Origin: a virus
Virus record (IMG/VR): IMGVR_UViG_3300005541_000291
Coordinates: 1-39,996 of that record
Strand: one strand, 5' to 3'
Length of the DNA stretch: 39,996 nt
Part shown: one piece after another, positions 1 to 7,548 of the stretch
How the letters are laid out: the number at the start of each line of letters is the position of its first letter
How positions within the stretch are numbered: position 1 is the first letter of the stretch
The notes under the pieces: generated by a model
Databases searched by the model: none
What the model saw: only the letters and a program-made list of their open reading frames with translations
What the model was told of the DNA's origin: nothing
Made by a program: the position numbers and the translations under genes

Positions 1-1116
1 ATGGCGAACCTTCATGCAACCATCATCGTTAGGACTGTCCGGGACGGTCACCGCAAATTCACCGTCGTAGATAAGGATTGTGGGCCAGCAGATTATTACA
101 TCCGTTTCTGTATGGGTTCTAAGCCCGTAACCCGCAAAGCAGGTAGTACCTGGGAGCAAGCCGAACTGGCAAAGCTGCGGCAGGAGAGCAAGCTGCGGGG
201 TGGTGTAATCGTCCCGGAACTGAAGCCGAACTTGGCTCATCACGTCAGCTTGACCATCACCGCTTACCTTGAGCAGTTGCGAGAGAACCGAAGACCAGCA
301 CGTTCTATCAAGGCAAAAGAAACCGAACTCCGTGATTTTGCCCGGCGCTGCCGGAAGCAATACGTTGAGGAAATCACCCGCAAGGACTTGATCGCCTTCC
401 GCAACACACTGACAGACGAAGGCTATGCCAACGTCACCGTGCTGAACCGTATGATGTCGGTCGTCACTTGGCTCAAACAAAATCCGCTCAAGCCCGTAAC
501 GGGCTTACTCAAAAAGGAAGATTGGCCGGACAAACCTGATACATCCCCGCATCCATATTCAGAAAAAGAACTCAAGGCAATGATGGAAGCCGCTACACCG
601 GACGAACGATTATTGCTCCGCTTCTTCCTTGGCAGCGGGATGCGAGAACAAGAAATTGCTCATGCCGAACGCGAAGACCTCAAGGACACCTACATTGAGG
701 TCAAGCCCAAACCTCAGTATGGGTGGAAACCAAAGACGCGGGCAGGGGAGCGCAAGATTCCTCTGGGAGATGCCCTACTGGCCGATTTGAAGGCGCATTG
801 CTCTAAGGGACTCCTATTCCCGAATCCAACCACTGGGAAGCCCGAGGGTCACTTTCTCCGCATCATCAAAGCAATCGCGGGACGCGCTGATGTAACGGGC
901 GCGGGCTGTCACCGCTTCCGCGATACCTATGCCACAGATCAAGTGAGGGCGCGTGTATTGGACCTGCGCGACATTGCCAAAATCATGGGGCACGAAAATA
1001 TGGAAATGATGAAGCTATATGCCGCGTTCGTTGATCTGGAATCCGAACAGGCGAGGAACGCAGCTAATGCCTCGGACCGCTTTGCGGCGAAACCTGAACT
1101 CGTTAGGAGTGCCTAA
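1..1116 (+). CDS. int: Tyrosine recombinase / phage integrase
   Basis: Site-specific recombinase that would integrate and excise the phage chromosome. The 371-residue protein has an arm-type N-terminus, a helical core-binding domain (about residues 80-165) and a catalytic domain (about 185-350). Catalytic residues are visible: Arg215 in GSGMREQE, a Lys near 245, His304 and Arg307 in HRFRDTY, His331 in MGHEN, and the nucleophile Tyr340 nine residues later. The start codon is the first base of the window, so the ribosome-binding site, promoter and attachment site cannot be seen. It sits alone upstream of the early promoter at 1221. Two BglI-type sites (GCCN5GGC) lie inside it at 160-170 and 772-782. 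The family call is secure; the target site is unknown. Confidence 0.95.
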   Translation: MANLHATIIVRTVRDGHRKFTVVDKDCGPADYYIRFCMGSKPVTRKAGSTWEQAELAKLRQESKLRGGVIVPELKPNLAHHVSLTITAYLEQLRENRRPARSIKAKETELRDFARRCRKQYVEEITRKDLIAFRNTLTDEGYANVTVLNRMMSVVTWLKQNPLKPVTGLLKKEDWPDKPDTSPHPYSEKELKAMMEAATPDERLLLRFFLGSGMREQEIAHAEREDLKDTYIEVKPKPQYGWKPKTRAGERKIPLGDALLADLKAHCSKGLLFPNPTTGKPEGHFLRIIKAIAGRADVTGAGCHRFRDTYATDQVRARVLDLRDIAKIMGHENMEMMKLYAAFVDLESEQARNAANASDRFAAKPELVRSA

Positions 1117-1220
1117 ACTACCATAAACCCGGTCCAATCACGGCGTAAACTCCTAATTAACCAGATAGACACGTCCCACCCCACCCGTACTACTGACACA
1201 AATTTCCCCAAACGCCACAC

Positions 1221-1249
1221 TTGACCCCGTAGAACGGATTCGCTATGAT
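1221..1249 (+). promoter_or_regulatory. Near-consensus sigma70 promoter for the early operon
   Basis: TTGACC at 1221-1226 and TATGAT at 1244-1249 are separated by exactly 17 bases. Transcription would start near 1256 and read the rightward small-gene operon. It overlaps the first possible ATG (1245) of the following reading frame, so that codon is unlikely to be used from this transcript. The rest of the 254-base stretch between the integrase and the next gene shows nothing I recognise. Confidence 0.65.
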
Positions 1250-1370
1250 GATTGAAGCAATTCGCTACTCTATGGGGTTTGCCCCGGCGCGTATTTCGCT
1301 ACCGGGGACCACCAGACACCGCCAGCTGCGCGACCGGAAATTAACGGCCCAACGCGGCGGAGATAGTGAA

Positions 1371-1625
1371 TTGAGAAAACCTCGTAGTAAATCCAACAGT
1401 ACAGCTGTATCCACCGAGTCGGAAATTTCGGCTCTCCCAATAACAGAGAAGTTGATCATGCTCGCGGGCGCGGAAGAAGTTTTCAACGCCCAGAGCACTG
1501 ATGATCTGCGATCCGCCATTAGGATGATCGCAGACACATTTGAGCGGGGGCAACTGATCGCTGTGTTGCTCCAAATCAACGAGGAATGCTTCAAGACGTT
1601 ACTTGAAGCAGGCGTACAGCTGTGA
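1371..1625 (+). CDS. Hypothetical early phage protein
   Basis: Unrecognised protein of 84 residues. The C-terminal half reads as an ordinary helical protein, while the N-terminus is Lys/Arg/Ser-rich. I chose the TTG at 1371 because GGAGA lies seven bases upstream. The longer frame from ATG 1245 would begin inside the -10 box of the promoter, and its extra 42 residues do not look protein-like. The stop codon overlaps the next gene's GTG start (GTGA), which supports both genes and implies translational coupling. Function unknown; first gene of the early operon. Confidence 0.55.
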   Translation: MRKPRSKSNSTAVSTESEISALPITEKLIMLAGAEEVFNAQSTDDLRSAIRMIADTFERGQLIAVLLQINEECFKTLLEAGVQL

Positions 1626-1849
1626 AACGCTCATCACAACCGGGGGCCGCGCAAGCGGCCCTCACCTTCGTCCGCCATTACACGTGTGTTTGGTGCGGGA
1701 ATATTACCCGGCTATTTTGTGAAGCCGGGGACACCAAGATCTGGATTGACTGCGATGCTTGCGGCTATCCGGCGCACTGGTGCCAGAACTTTCCCTGCGA
1801 CCAGTGTGTAATTCCCGATTTCCCGCTAACTGACGTGGATGTGCTCTGA
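1622..1849 (+). CDS. Small zinc-ribbon-like protein
   Basis: Protein of 75 residues starting at a GTG that overlaps the previous stop. It has three CxxC-type pairs (CVWC, CDAC, CDQC) plus further Cys and His residues, a pattern typical of small zinc-binding phage proteins that contact nucleic acid or other proteins. Its stop overlaps the next ATG (ATGA), so it is the middle gene of a translationally coupled trio. The family is not recognised. Confidence 0.6.
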   Translation: MKRSSQPGAAQAALTFVRHYTCVWCGNITRLFCEAGDTKIWIDCDACGYPAHWCQNFPCDQCVIPDFPLTDVDVL

Positions 1850-2070
1850 TGAAACACCACAAAAACCAAGGGGCCGCTTTCGTGGCCCTCACCTGTACTT
1901 GGTACCTAAACGCGGATGAATTGTTGGAGCAGATGAACATTTGGTTCAAAGACAACGCGCAACCCCGACCGCAAGCAATTCTGTGCGGCAAACCAGCAAC
2001 CGAGCTAAACGAGGATTCTCCCGTGTGTGCTGAACACCACGCGGAATTCCTTCGTAGGCTCAATTCGTAA
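1849..2070 (+). CDS. Hypothetical small phage protein
   Basis: Protein of 73 residues whose ATG overlaps the preceding TGA. The C-terminal half has a Cys, a CAEHH cluster and basic residues, so a single metal site is possible. Its start resembles the gene before it: both have a short basic head and then a Gly-Ala-Ala, Ala-Leu-Thr stretch (GAAQAALTF against GAAFVALTC), which suggests an old duplication. Last gene before the hairpin region at 2101. Function unknown. Confidence 0.5.
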   Translation: MKHHKNQGAAFVALTCTWYLNADELLEQMNIWFKDNAQPRPQAILCGKPATELNEDSPVCAEHHAEFLRRLNS

Positions 2071-2100
2071 GTATTACGTCGTAGAGCGTTGGCGTGGGCT

Positions 2101-2148
2101 GGTCATCCTTTGACCGGGACCCGGCCCCACAACGTGAGTCCCGGTCAA
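2101..2148 (+). promoter_or_regulatory. Strong inverted repeat with alternative pairing (attenuator-, terminator- or operator-like)
   Basis: A perfect 11-base inverted repeat, TTGACCGGGAC at 2110-2120 and GTCCCGGTCAA at 2138-2148, encloses a 17-base loop. Just upstream GGTCA (2101-2105) can pair with TGACC (2111-2115) instead, so two mutually exclusive hairpins are possible. A short T-containing stretch (ATTTTGT) follows ten bases downstream but is not a clean U-tract. It lies in the 121-base gap before the replication-type gene. A terminator, an attenuator or a repressor operator would all fit. Confidence 0.5.
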
Positions 2149-2191
2149 CAATCAGAACATTTTGTCATGCCGGGCGTTGAGGGAGATTTTA

Positions 2192-3163
2192 ATGTCAAAA
2201 CGCATCATCGCCGACGTCACGTACCGTAGTAAGAAGGTCCGCGCTGTACACCCGCCCGAGTTCCGACCCGAATATGCCTGGATCATGCCTATGTTTGCTG
2301 ACAACGGGGTTTGTGAATATGACCCAGGTTTCATATGGACGACGGCCTATTCTTTATCAAGACCCGGTTGGACCGAAGAACAGGTTCAAACAGTCATAGA
2401 TGAATTCGTTCGGGTGGGCCTGTATCTCAAATACGAGGCCGAGGGCAAAGCCTGGCTGTATCTGGTTGGAAGTGATAAAGCGGGGCATCTACCACCACCC
2501 TCTCAGCGTCACAGTACCCTGCCCCTACCCTCCGGCTACCCTGAGCCTAGCCCGAACCTTACCTTGGCTTTGGCTACGGAACAGGCTATGGGTTTGGAAC
2601 AGGAACAGGTAGAGGCTGTGGTAACGGCTACGGACAAGGCGGCGGAGCCGCCAGTTCGTTCGTCTGTTACTACCACTCTTGTTAATTCTAAAGACGTAGG
2701 GGAGACCCCTACAACCCCCATTGAAACCCAAAAGCTAAACTGGGCCAAGGCTCACAAGTTTTGGAAAAAGTTTACCTCCAACCCCAAGAGCTTTCGCAAG
2801 GGTTGTCTTGATTCCGAAGAGTTCAATCAACAGTTCGCCGACCGTGAACCAGCCAAGAGGAACTTCCTCATGGATAAGATAAAGCAACAAGAAGCTGAGG
2901 CAGAGATTGACGTTGAAGATTTACCTGGATTTGAACCGGAAGTTGAACCTGACCCCGAACCGCAACCCAAACCAGATTTCAGCGGCGCTGTTAAGACTGA
3001 CCCCGCTGGCTGTTCTATTCACGGTAAGTATTATTGGAGTCCAACTTGGGAGAAGGATTGCCCGGTTTGTAATGAACTCCACCGACCCGCTACACCCGAA
3101 GAATGGAAGGCTCTCAAAAAGCGACGCCCCGTTCCGGTAACTGTAGACACGGAGGAATTGTGA
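2192..3163 (+). CDS. Phage replication initiator / replisome-organiser-like protein
   Basis: Protein of 323 residues. The first 100 or so resemble the winged-helix N-terminus common in phage replication initiators: a 'pEyaWImpmfaDNGv' start, a segment ending in ..RVGLYLKYEAEGKAWLYL, and a LPPPSQRHS tail. A long Pro/Glu/Thr-rich linker follows, then a C-terminal CxIHG...CPVC zinc-type motif. I chose ATG 2192 over 2162 because GGGAG precedes it at good spacing. It is the only replication candidate in the window, so host polymerase is presumably used. The stop overlaps the next gene's GTG start. The N-terminal fold is inferred from pattern; no helicase or DnaC partner was seen. Confidence 0.6.
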   Translation: MSKRIIADVTYRSKKVRAVHPPEFRPEYAWIMPMFADNGVCEYDPGFIWTTAYSLSRPGWTEEQVQTVIDEFVRVGLYLKYEAEGKAWLYLVGSDKAGHLPPPSQRHSTLPLPSGYPEPSPNLTLALATEQAMGLEQEQVEAVVTATDKAAEPPVRSSVTTTLVNSKDVGETPTTPIETQKLNWAKAHKFWKKFTSNPKSFRKGCLDSEEFNQQFADREPAKRNFLMDKIKQQEAEAEIDVEDLPGFEPEVEPDPEPQPKPDFSGAVKTDPAGCSIHGKYYWSPTWEKDCPVCNELHRPATPEEWKALKKRRPVPVTVDTEEL

Positions 3164-3585
3164 ACTTAGAAGCCTACATCAAATTTGTCTTATTCGCCCG
3201 CGCCCACCCCGAAATTTACGACCGCCTCGTCAGCTTTCTACGAAGGCTCAAGGATAAGGGCTGGACCCACTACTCCGTTAAAACCTGCTGGGATGTGTTG
3301 CGGTTCAATATCGCGATTGAGCACGGCCCCGACGATACGTATAAACTCAACGATCTCTATCAGAGCTTCTACGCTCGGCTGATATTCGCGCTCTGCCCCG
3401 ACCTCCGGGGATTTTATGAGATGCGCGAGAAGCAAGTCCTGGGACCAAACGATTTGTCAACGGCTGAGGTATTCCGCCGCTTGAACCAAGACTTCGCTAC
3501 CGGGTATCTCCCTGATGAACCCGTGGTGTTCCCGGTGACGGTTCCCTATGACGACGATCCCACAGCGGGCGAAGATTGCTTCTAA
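3160..3585 (+). CDS. Conserved phage protein of unknown function
   Basis: Protein of 141 residues starting at GTG 3160, four bases after GGAGGA and overlapping the previous stop (GTGA). It contains the pattern 'F...ArahPEiYdrlv.flrrlkdkGwthYsvkt...vlRf', followed by 'YklNdlYqsfYARLifalcPdLrGfYemRekq'. I associate this arrangement with a widespread uncharacterised phage family found near replication genes. No catalytic motif is obvious. The C-terminus is acidic. Function unknown. Confidence 0.7.
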   Translation: MNLEAYIKFVLFARAHPEIYDRLVSFLRRLKDKGWTHYSVKTCWDVLRFNIAIEHGPDDTYKLNDLYQSFYARLIFALCPDLRGFYEMREKQVLGPNDLSTAEVFRRLNQDFATGYLPDEPVVFPVTVPYDDDPTAGEDCF

Positions 3586-3755
3586 TGATTACCAAGATTC
3601 ACCTGACGAGCAAAAACATTCCTGGTCGCTTTCTTTGTGGGTTGCGCACCGTGACTAAGCAAGCCCCTACTGATGACCCGGCCAAGGTCACTTGTCGCCG
3701 CTGCCTCAAACTCCTCCGTATTAAAGGAGTATGCCAGCTTTCAATAAGTATGTAA
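3585..3755 (+). CDS. Tiny zinc-knuckle phage protein
   Basis: Protein of 56 residues (MITKIHLTSKN...) whose ATG overlaps the preceding TAA (TAATG). It has an N-terminal KIHL, a single FLCG, then VTCRRCL. This layout, His-Leu, lone Cys-Gly, then VTCxxC about 20 residues later, is a common form of very small phage zinc proteins. The tail overlaps the start of the next gene by 25 bases. Function unknown; the motif and the coupled start support it as real. Confidence 0.6.
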   Translation: MITKIHLTSKNIPGRFLCGLRTVTKQAPTDDPAKVTCRRCLKLLRIKGVCQLSISM

Positions 3756-4141
3756 GAACCCCAGAACAATGCGCCCGCCATAGCGCCTTCATGAAAGAGA
3801 GAATGGCGCATCCCGAACATCGCGCCCGTCAGAGTGCGGCTACGAAAAGAAGTATGACGCCTGAGCGACTCGCACAGTTACGCGCCTCCACTAAGGCCGC
3901 TTGGGCACGCGGCGTTAAGTTCCCGCCACGCGGCAAACAGAAGAAACCCAAAAAGACTCCACGCGGTAGATATAAGCATCCTAAGCCTCCCGTTTACTTC
4001 TATCGTCCTCAAGTACCCCCGGAGTTGCGCTTTGAGTGGGAAAAGATTCTCCAATCACACAACTTGAGTATGGCAGCGGGGATACAAGATTATTTCATTT
4101 TCTACGGCTGGGAAGAGAATTGCTTGCAAGACAACATTTGA
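3731..4141 (+). CDS. Basic phage protein with C-terminal EWE...FIFYGW domain
   Basis: Protein of 136 residues. The N-terminal 65 residues are Arg/Lys/Ala-rich helices, similar in feel to the DNA-binding repeats beside phage HNH enzymes, followed by a very basic Lys/Pro/Arg linker. The last 40 residues carry EWE.IL..H.L.M.AG....FIFYGW.EN, which recurs in the gene at 4456-4815 (18 of 29 positions identical without gaps). GGAG sits only one base before the ATG, so initiation may be weak or coupled to the upstream gene. A DNA-binding role is inference. Confidence 0.6.
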   Translation: MPAFNKYVRTPEQCARHSAFMKERMAHPEHRARQSAATKRSMTPERLAQLRASTKAAWARGVKFPPRGKQKKPKKTPRGRYKHPKPPVYFYRPQVPPELRFEWEKILQSHNLSMAAGIQDYFIFYGWEENCLQDNI

Positions 4142-4169
4142 ACTACGGATTCCAGGTTGGAGGCACCAC

Positions 4170-4355
4170 ATGAAGAACGCAACACGTAAGGTCTGCGAAA
4201 TAGATGAAGCATTCACCCTGCCACTGATCAATCCGCCCGACGTATTCTTTGAGTGGATTCCGTGCGGTAGGCCCGCGATAGGATTCTGGCAGGGAGTCTG
4301 GCTTTGCCCACGCTGTATGAATAAGCTCAACCCGGAATGGACAGGTATTGAATAA
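4170..4355 (+). CDS. Small zinc-binding-type protein
   Basis: Protein of 61 residues preceded by GGAGG at good spacing. It has CGRPA, then WLCPRCMN, a possible single zinc site (a CG pair plus CPRC) of the kind seen in many small phage proteins. It is the last gene before the terminator-like hairpin at 4399. No function can be assigned. Confidence 0.55.
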   Translation: MKNATRKVCEIDEAFTLPLINPPDVFFEWIPCGRPAIGFWQGVWLCPRCMNKLNPEWTGIE

Positions 4356-4398
4356 CTGGAAGGTCAAAACCTTTCATTGTGTATCCACCTCTCAACCG

Positions 4399-4433
4399 AA
4401 GCCGCTCAGCAATGGGCGGCTTTGGTCGTTTTA
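4399..4433 (+). terminator. Rho-independent terminator candidate
   Basis: AAGCCGC (4399-4405) pairs perfectly with GCGGCTT (4416-4422) across a 10-base loop, followed by TGGTCGTTTTA. The U-tract is short and interrupted, so it may be leaky. It ends the first small-gene group; a new gene starts 23 bases downstream. Confidence 0.5.
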
Positions 4434-4455
4434 GACCCCCACCGTATTACATAGA

Positions 4456-4815
4456 ATGAACCCCAAGCGCCCGCCGATTGAAGTCACTTGCGCGAAGTGT
4501 GGGGAGACGTTCGCCCTGCCGAACTGGACGATCAGGAGACGTAGGAAACGCAGCATCAGCGGTGAGATATTCTGTTCCCTGAAATGTAGCTCGCAGCGCC
4601 AGCAAAAGAAGGAACGCCCACCAAAACGGCACCGCATTAAGAGAGACCTCCGCCCGTTCGTCAAAGCCGCACCGCCAACCAAAGAACTAATTGTGGAGTG
4701 GGAAATTATTCTGGCGAAGCACGGCCTCGCTATGTGGGCGGGAGTTGACCCGCATTTCATCTTCTATGGCTGGGACGAGAACCCCCGTATTAAGCGAATG
4801 GAGGATGAAAAATGA
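4456..4815 (+). CDS. Zinc-finger protein sharing the EWE...FIFYGW domain
   Basis: Protein of 119 residues. The N-terminus has a two-pair zinc finger (CAKCGETF ... CSLKC, residues about 12-40), then a very basic Arg/Lys linker. The C-terminal 40 residues (EWEIILAKHGLAMWAG...FIFYGWDEN) match the end of the protein at 3731-4141. The two therefore share an effector or contact domain with different DNA-binding-type heads. No clear ribosome-binding site precedes the ATG. Its stop overlaps the next start (ATGA). Function unknown. Confidence 0.6.
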   Translation: MNPKRPPIEVTCAKCGETFALPNWTIRRRRKRSISGEIFCSLKCSSQRQQKKERPPKRHRIKRDLRPFVKAAPPTKELIVEWEIILAKHGLAMWAGVDPHFIFYGWDENPRIKRMEDEK

Positions 4816-5084
4816 GTGGTTGTGACTTTCAATTAAAGAAGTTCTCCGTACCAATCGCTGTAGACCTGCCAACGAAAATCTACGAGATTCGTGTCGGCAT
4901 CCGTTGTGACAAATGTAAGAAGCGATTCAGCGCAAAATACCAACCTCTCGGTACTCGCTGTGATAATTGCGAAAAGCTATGCGACCCGGAGTATCAACAC
5001 CTCCGCACACGACTGCTTCAATCCACTGGCGAAAAAGAATTCTGTGAATGTACAGAAGGATATTGCGAATGTATCCGCTCGTAA
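4812..5084 (+). CDS. Cysteine-rich putative multi-zinc protein
   Basis: Protein of 90 residues whose ATG overlaps the previous TGA and is preceded by GGAGG. A zinc-ribbon-like pair (CDKC ... CDNC) is followed by CDPEY, and the C-terminus ends in CECTEGYCEC, giving at least nine cysteines. It overlaps the glycosyltransferase start at 5069, so it is coupled to the glycosyltransferase island. Unrecognised. Confidence 0.6.
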   Translation: MSGCDFQLKKFSVPIAVDLPTKIYEIRVGIRCDKCKKRFSAKYQPLGTRCDNCEKLCDPEYQHLRTRLLQSTGEKEFCECTEGYCECIRS

Positions 5085-5728
5085 GCTGCCTCATGCCGAC
5101 GTACAACCGTCGTGAGTTTATTCCCCGCGCTCTACGCAACTTTGCTTCCCAAACGTACCCCGACCTTGAATTGATCGTCGTTGACGATGGTTCTGACCTC
5201 ATCGCTGACCTCATTCCGCGTGATGATCTCCGTATCAGTTATTTCTGGTCCGACCAAAAAGCAAATCACGGCGAGAAGATGAATATCGCCGCTGGGTTCG
5301 CTGACGGCGATTACTGCTGCGTTTGGGATGACGATGACTGTTATGCCCCAGATCGTGTATCGCGGCAGATCACGCCGCTCGTAGGCACGGAGAAGATAGT
5401 TTCAGGCACCAGTTCCCTTTATTACTACAAGCACGGCGGCCAACAAGCCTACATCTACGATTATCCCACTCAGCCCGCGCCGTGGATTGGCGCGATAGCG
5501 TTCCGTCGCGATTACTGGGAACATAACGAATTTGACGATCTACGTTCCGGCGCTGATTTCACTTGGCTCAAGAAGATTCAGTATGACCAACGAGTTGATC
5601 TACACGATCCCAGTCTTCTGGTTTGCGCGATACACGACACCAACGCAGCGCCCAAACCAATCGGCACATACATCAAGCCAATAGAGTGGTTCCGCCTACC
5701 GGAGTGGTTCCGTAATGCCGCTCTCTGA
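5069..5728 (+). CDS. Family 2 (GT-A fold) glycosyltransferase
   Basis: Protein of 219 residues that would transfer a sugar from a nucleotide donor. The N-terminus (MYPLVSCLMPTYNRREFI) is the classic GT2 beginning, followed by ELIVVDDGSD (35-43) and the metal-binding DDDD (87-90). An acidic motif near SGADF could hold the catalytic base. I chose ATG 5069 over 5048 because AGAAGGA sits upstream and family homology starts there. It overlaps the upstream gene, and the next glycosyltransferase starts before its end, so both are likely co-translated. The acceptor could be host surface polysaccharide, a virion protein or DNA; nothing here decides that. Confidence 0.85.
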   Translation: MYPLVSCLMPTYNRREFIPRALRNFASQTYPDLELIVVDDGSDLIADLIPRDDLRISYFWSDQKANHGEKMNIAAGFADGDYCCVWDDDDCYAPDRVSRQITPLVGTEKIVSGTSSLYYYKHGGQQAYIYDYPTQPAPWIGAIAFRRDYWEHNEFDDLRSGADFTWLKKIQYDQRVDLHDPSLLVCAIHDTNAAPKPIGTYIKPIEWFRLPEWFRNAAL

Positions 5729-7184
5729 TATCAGCATCCTCATTACCAGCTTCATGCGTCCCGGTTATTTGACGGAGTGCCTCAAGCGCATTAGAGAACG
5801 TCTGCCGGAATGCCCAATCATCGTCGTAGACGACAGTGGCGACGGCGTGAAAGACCCAGCCATCACCGTCAAGTGTCCGTTTGATTCCGGTCTCACTGTG
5901 AAGCGCAACGCCGGGGTGAAAGTCTGTAAGACGAAATATCTTCTACTTGGCAGCGATGATTTTGACTTCGGTTCAATAGAAGCACGTCAAGGCGTCATCA
6001 AGCTGTATGGAGTGTTAGAGAATTATCCTGATCTTGATATCGCTGCTGGGCGGCACAACAACATCCCATACGAAGGATTCCTGGATTACGTTCCCGGCCA
6101 ATACATCAAAGAGACTCGCCTGGTACCAAGAGGCAATCCGCCGTTTTACAAGGTAGATCTGTGCGTCAATTATTTCCTCGCAAAGACCAAAACGCTGATT
6201 GAGGTTTCGTGGGATGAAGACATCGTTCCCATTGGCGGTGAGCACGGACAGTTCTTCCTTCATCTAAAGGAAGCACGCAAGAAAGTCGCTTGGGTTCCCG
6301 GCGTCAACATAAAGGCACTCCCGTACACGCCCGCTTGGCAGCATCCCGATTATGCGATGTACCGGAGTAGAGCAAAGAGTTTCGGTCACAAGATTTTCCT
6401 CAAGAAGCGCAACGTCAAGGATTATTACGGATTTGACGAACCGCTGCCTAAGCAGAGTCAAGAATTCATTACACACACTCCCAAACCAACACCACCTCCG
6501 CCCGGCGCAAAGCTGCTAATCGCTATCACGTCCTGTCATCGTTACAGGTCACGCACAGCACAGCAACGCGACAGTTGGCTGCGCGACATCAGAGGAATTG
6601 ATTATCGTTTCTTCCTCGGCAAAGCACCTAACGGTGAGCAACCTACCAAGGACGAAGTCTTTCTTCCCGTTGAAGACAATTACGAAGCACTCCCGTTGAA
6701 AGTTCAAGCAGCTTGCGCTTGGGCATTAGAGAACGGTTACGACTACCTGTTCAAACTGGACGATGACGCATATTGCGTTCCTTCACGACTCCTGACTTCC
6801 AATTTTGCTCGCGCAGATTATGTGGGTCGTTATCGCGGAGCATCTGACTGGAAACGACCGGGCGACAATCCCTCAGGATATGCCAGCGGCGGCCCCGGTT
6901 ATTGGCTTTCACGCAAAGCGATGCAGATCGTAGTGGCAGCCAAACATAACGGTGATTGGGCAGAAGATCGTTGGGTTGGCAATGTGTTGGCGAAAGCAGG
7001 AATCAAATGTACGCACGAACCGAGATTCTGGCTTTGGCCTTGGCCGCACGGCGGGCAAAGTAACAATCTTGGAGATTTCATCACAGCCTGCGATATCAAT
7101 ACCAATCTTGGCGGTATCGCAGCTTCAATGCCCGAAACCCACCGCGTTTACAAACAAACGGGGAAATTGCCAGTTCCGAAGTAA
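5715..7184 (+). CDS. Two-domain glycosyltransferase: GT12-like domain fused to GT31-like domain
   Basis: Protein of 489 residues. Residues 1-250 look like a GT-A enzyme related to beta-1,4-GalNAc-transferases (GT12): VVDDSGDG (37-44), GLTVKRNAGV then TKYLLLGSDDFDF (73-85), and VNYFLAKTKTLIEVSWDE (151-168). A Pro-rich linker (252-264) joins a GT31-like (Fringe/beta-1,3-galactosyltransferase) domain: RDSWLR (285-290), FKLDDDAYC (346-354) with the DDD metal motif, SGGPGYWLS (391-399) and EDRWVG (417-422). It overlaps the GT2 gene by 14 bases. Both family assignments come from motif memory and are moderately firm. It probably builds a short glycan with two sequential sugars. Confidence 0.75.
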   Translation: MPLSDISILITSFMRPGYLTECLKRIRERLPECPIIVVDDSGDGVKDPAITVKCPFDSGLTVKRNAGVKVCKTKYLLLGSDDFDFGSIEARQGVIKLYGVLENYPDLDIAAGRHNNIPYEGFLDYVPGQYIKETRLVPRGNPPFYKVDLCVNYFLAKTKTLIEVSWDEDIVPIGGEHGQFFLHLKEARKKVAWVPGVNIKALPYTPAWQHPDYAMYRSRAKSFGHKIFLKKRNVKDYYGFDEPLPKQSQEFITHTPKPTPPPPGAKLLIAITSCHRYRSRTAQQRDSWLRDIRGIDYRFFLGKAPNGEQPTKDEVFLPVEDNYEALPLKVQAACAWALENGYDYLFKLDDDAYCVPSRLLTSNFARADYVGRYRGASDWKRPGDNPSGYASGGPGYWLSRKAMQIVVAAKHNGDWAEDRWVGNVLAKAGIKCTHEPRFWLWPWPHGGQSNNLGDFITACDINTNLGGIAASMPETHRVYKQTGKLPVPK

Positions 7185-7236
7185 TAGATAGTCAGTGGTG
7201 ATTGTTCCTCAAAGCCACGCAAAGAGATTCGCAGTA

Positions 7237-7533
7237 ATGAAGAAGATCAGCAAAAGCCTTCAAAAGTTCATCAAAGAAGGCGAGAAAATCGCCAATCCCG
7301 CCAACGGCCATACTTCTCCTGAAGTTGAGTTATTCGCACACGCCGTAGATCAACTGACAAAATTGAATCGTGTTCCTAAAAAGATCACTGATGAGCAACT
7401 GAGAGACTGGAACAGAGAAGCTCTTGGGTTGCCTATTGATGGTTCTTCCCAGATGGTTTTGGTTACGGAAGATTTGGCAATGAAAGTTCATGCTTTTGTC
7501 ACTGCCCGCATCAACGAGTTTTTCAATTCTTAA
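7237..7533 (+). CDS. Hypothetical phage protein
   Basis: Protein of 98 residues if started at ATG 7237 (MKKISKSLQKF...). An alternative GTG at 7195 adds 14 residues but lacks a ribosome-binding site. It is predicted mostly helical, with a Lys-rich N-terminus and an acidic middle. No motif is recognised. It sits just downstream of the glycosyltransferase island, with a good ribosome-binding site for the next gene close behind it. Confidence 0.5.
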   Translation: MKKISKSLQKFIKEGEKIANPANGHTSPEVELFAHAVDQLTKLNRVPKKITDEQLRDWNREALGLPIDGSSQMVLVTEDLAMKVHAFVTARINEFFNS

Positions 7534-7548
7534 TCCCCTGGAGGGAAC

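Noticed and set aside
5069-7184. Glycosyltransferases as part of DNA base hypermodification
   Set aside because: No thymidylate or dCMP hydroxymethylase, nucleotide kinase or polymerase genes are present, so there is no support for a modified-base pathway here.
7381-7420. Possible hammerhead ribozyme core (CTGATGAG)
   Set aside because: It lies in a coding region, and the required GAAA and enclosing stems are missing.
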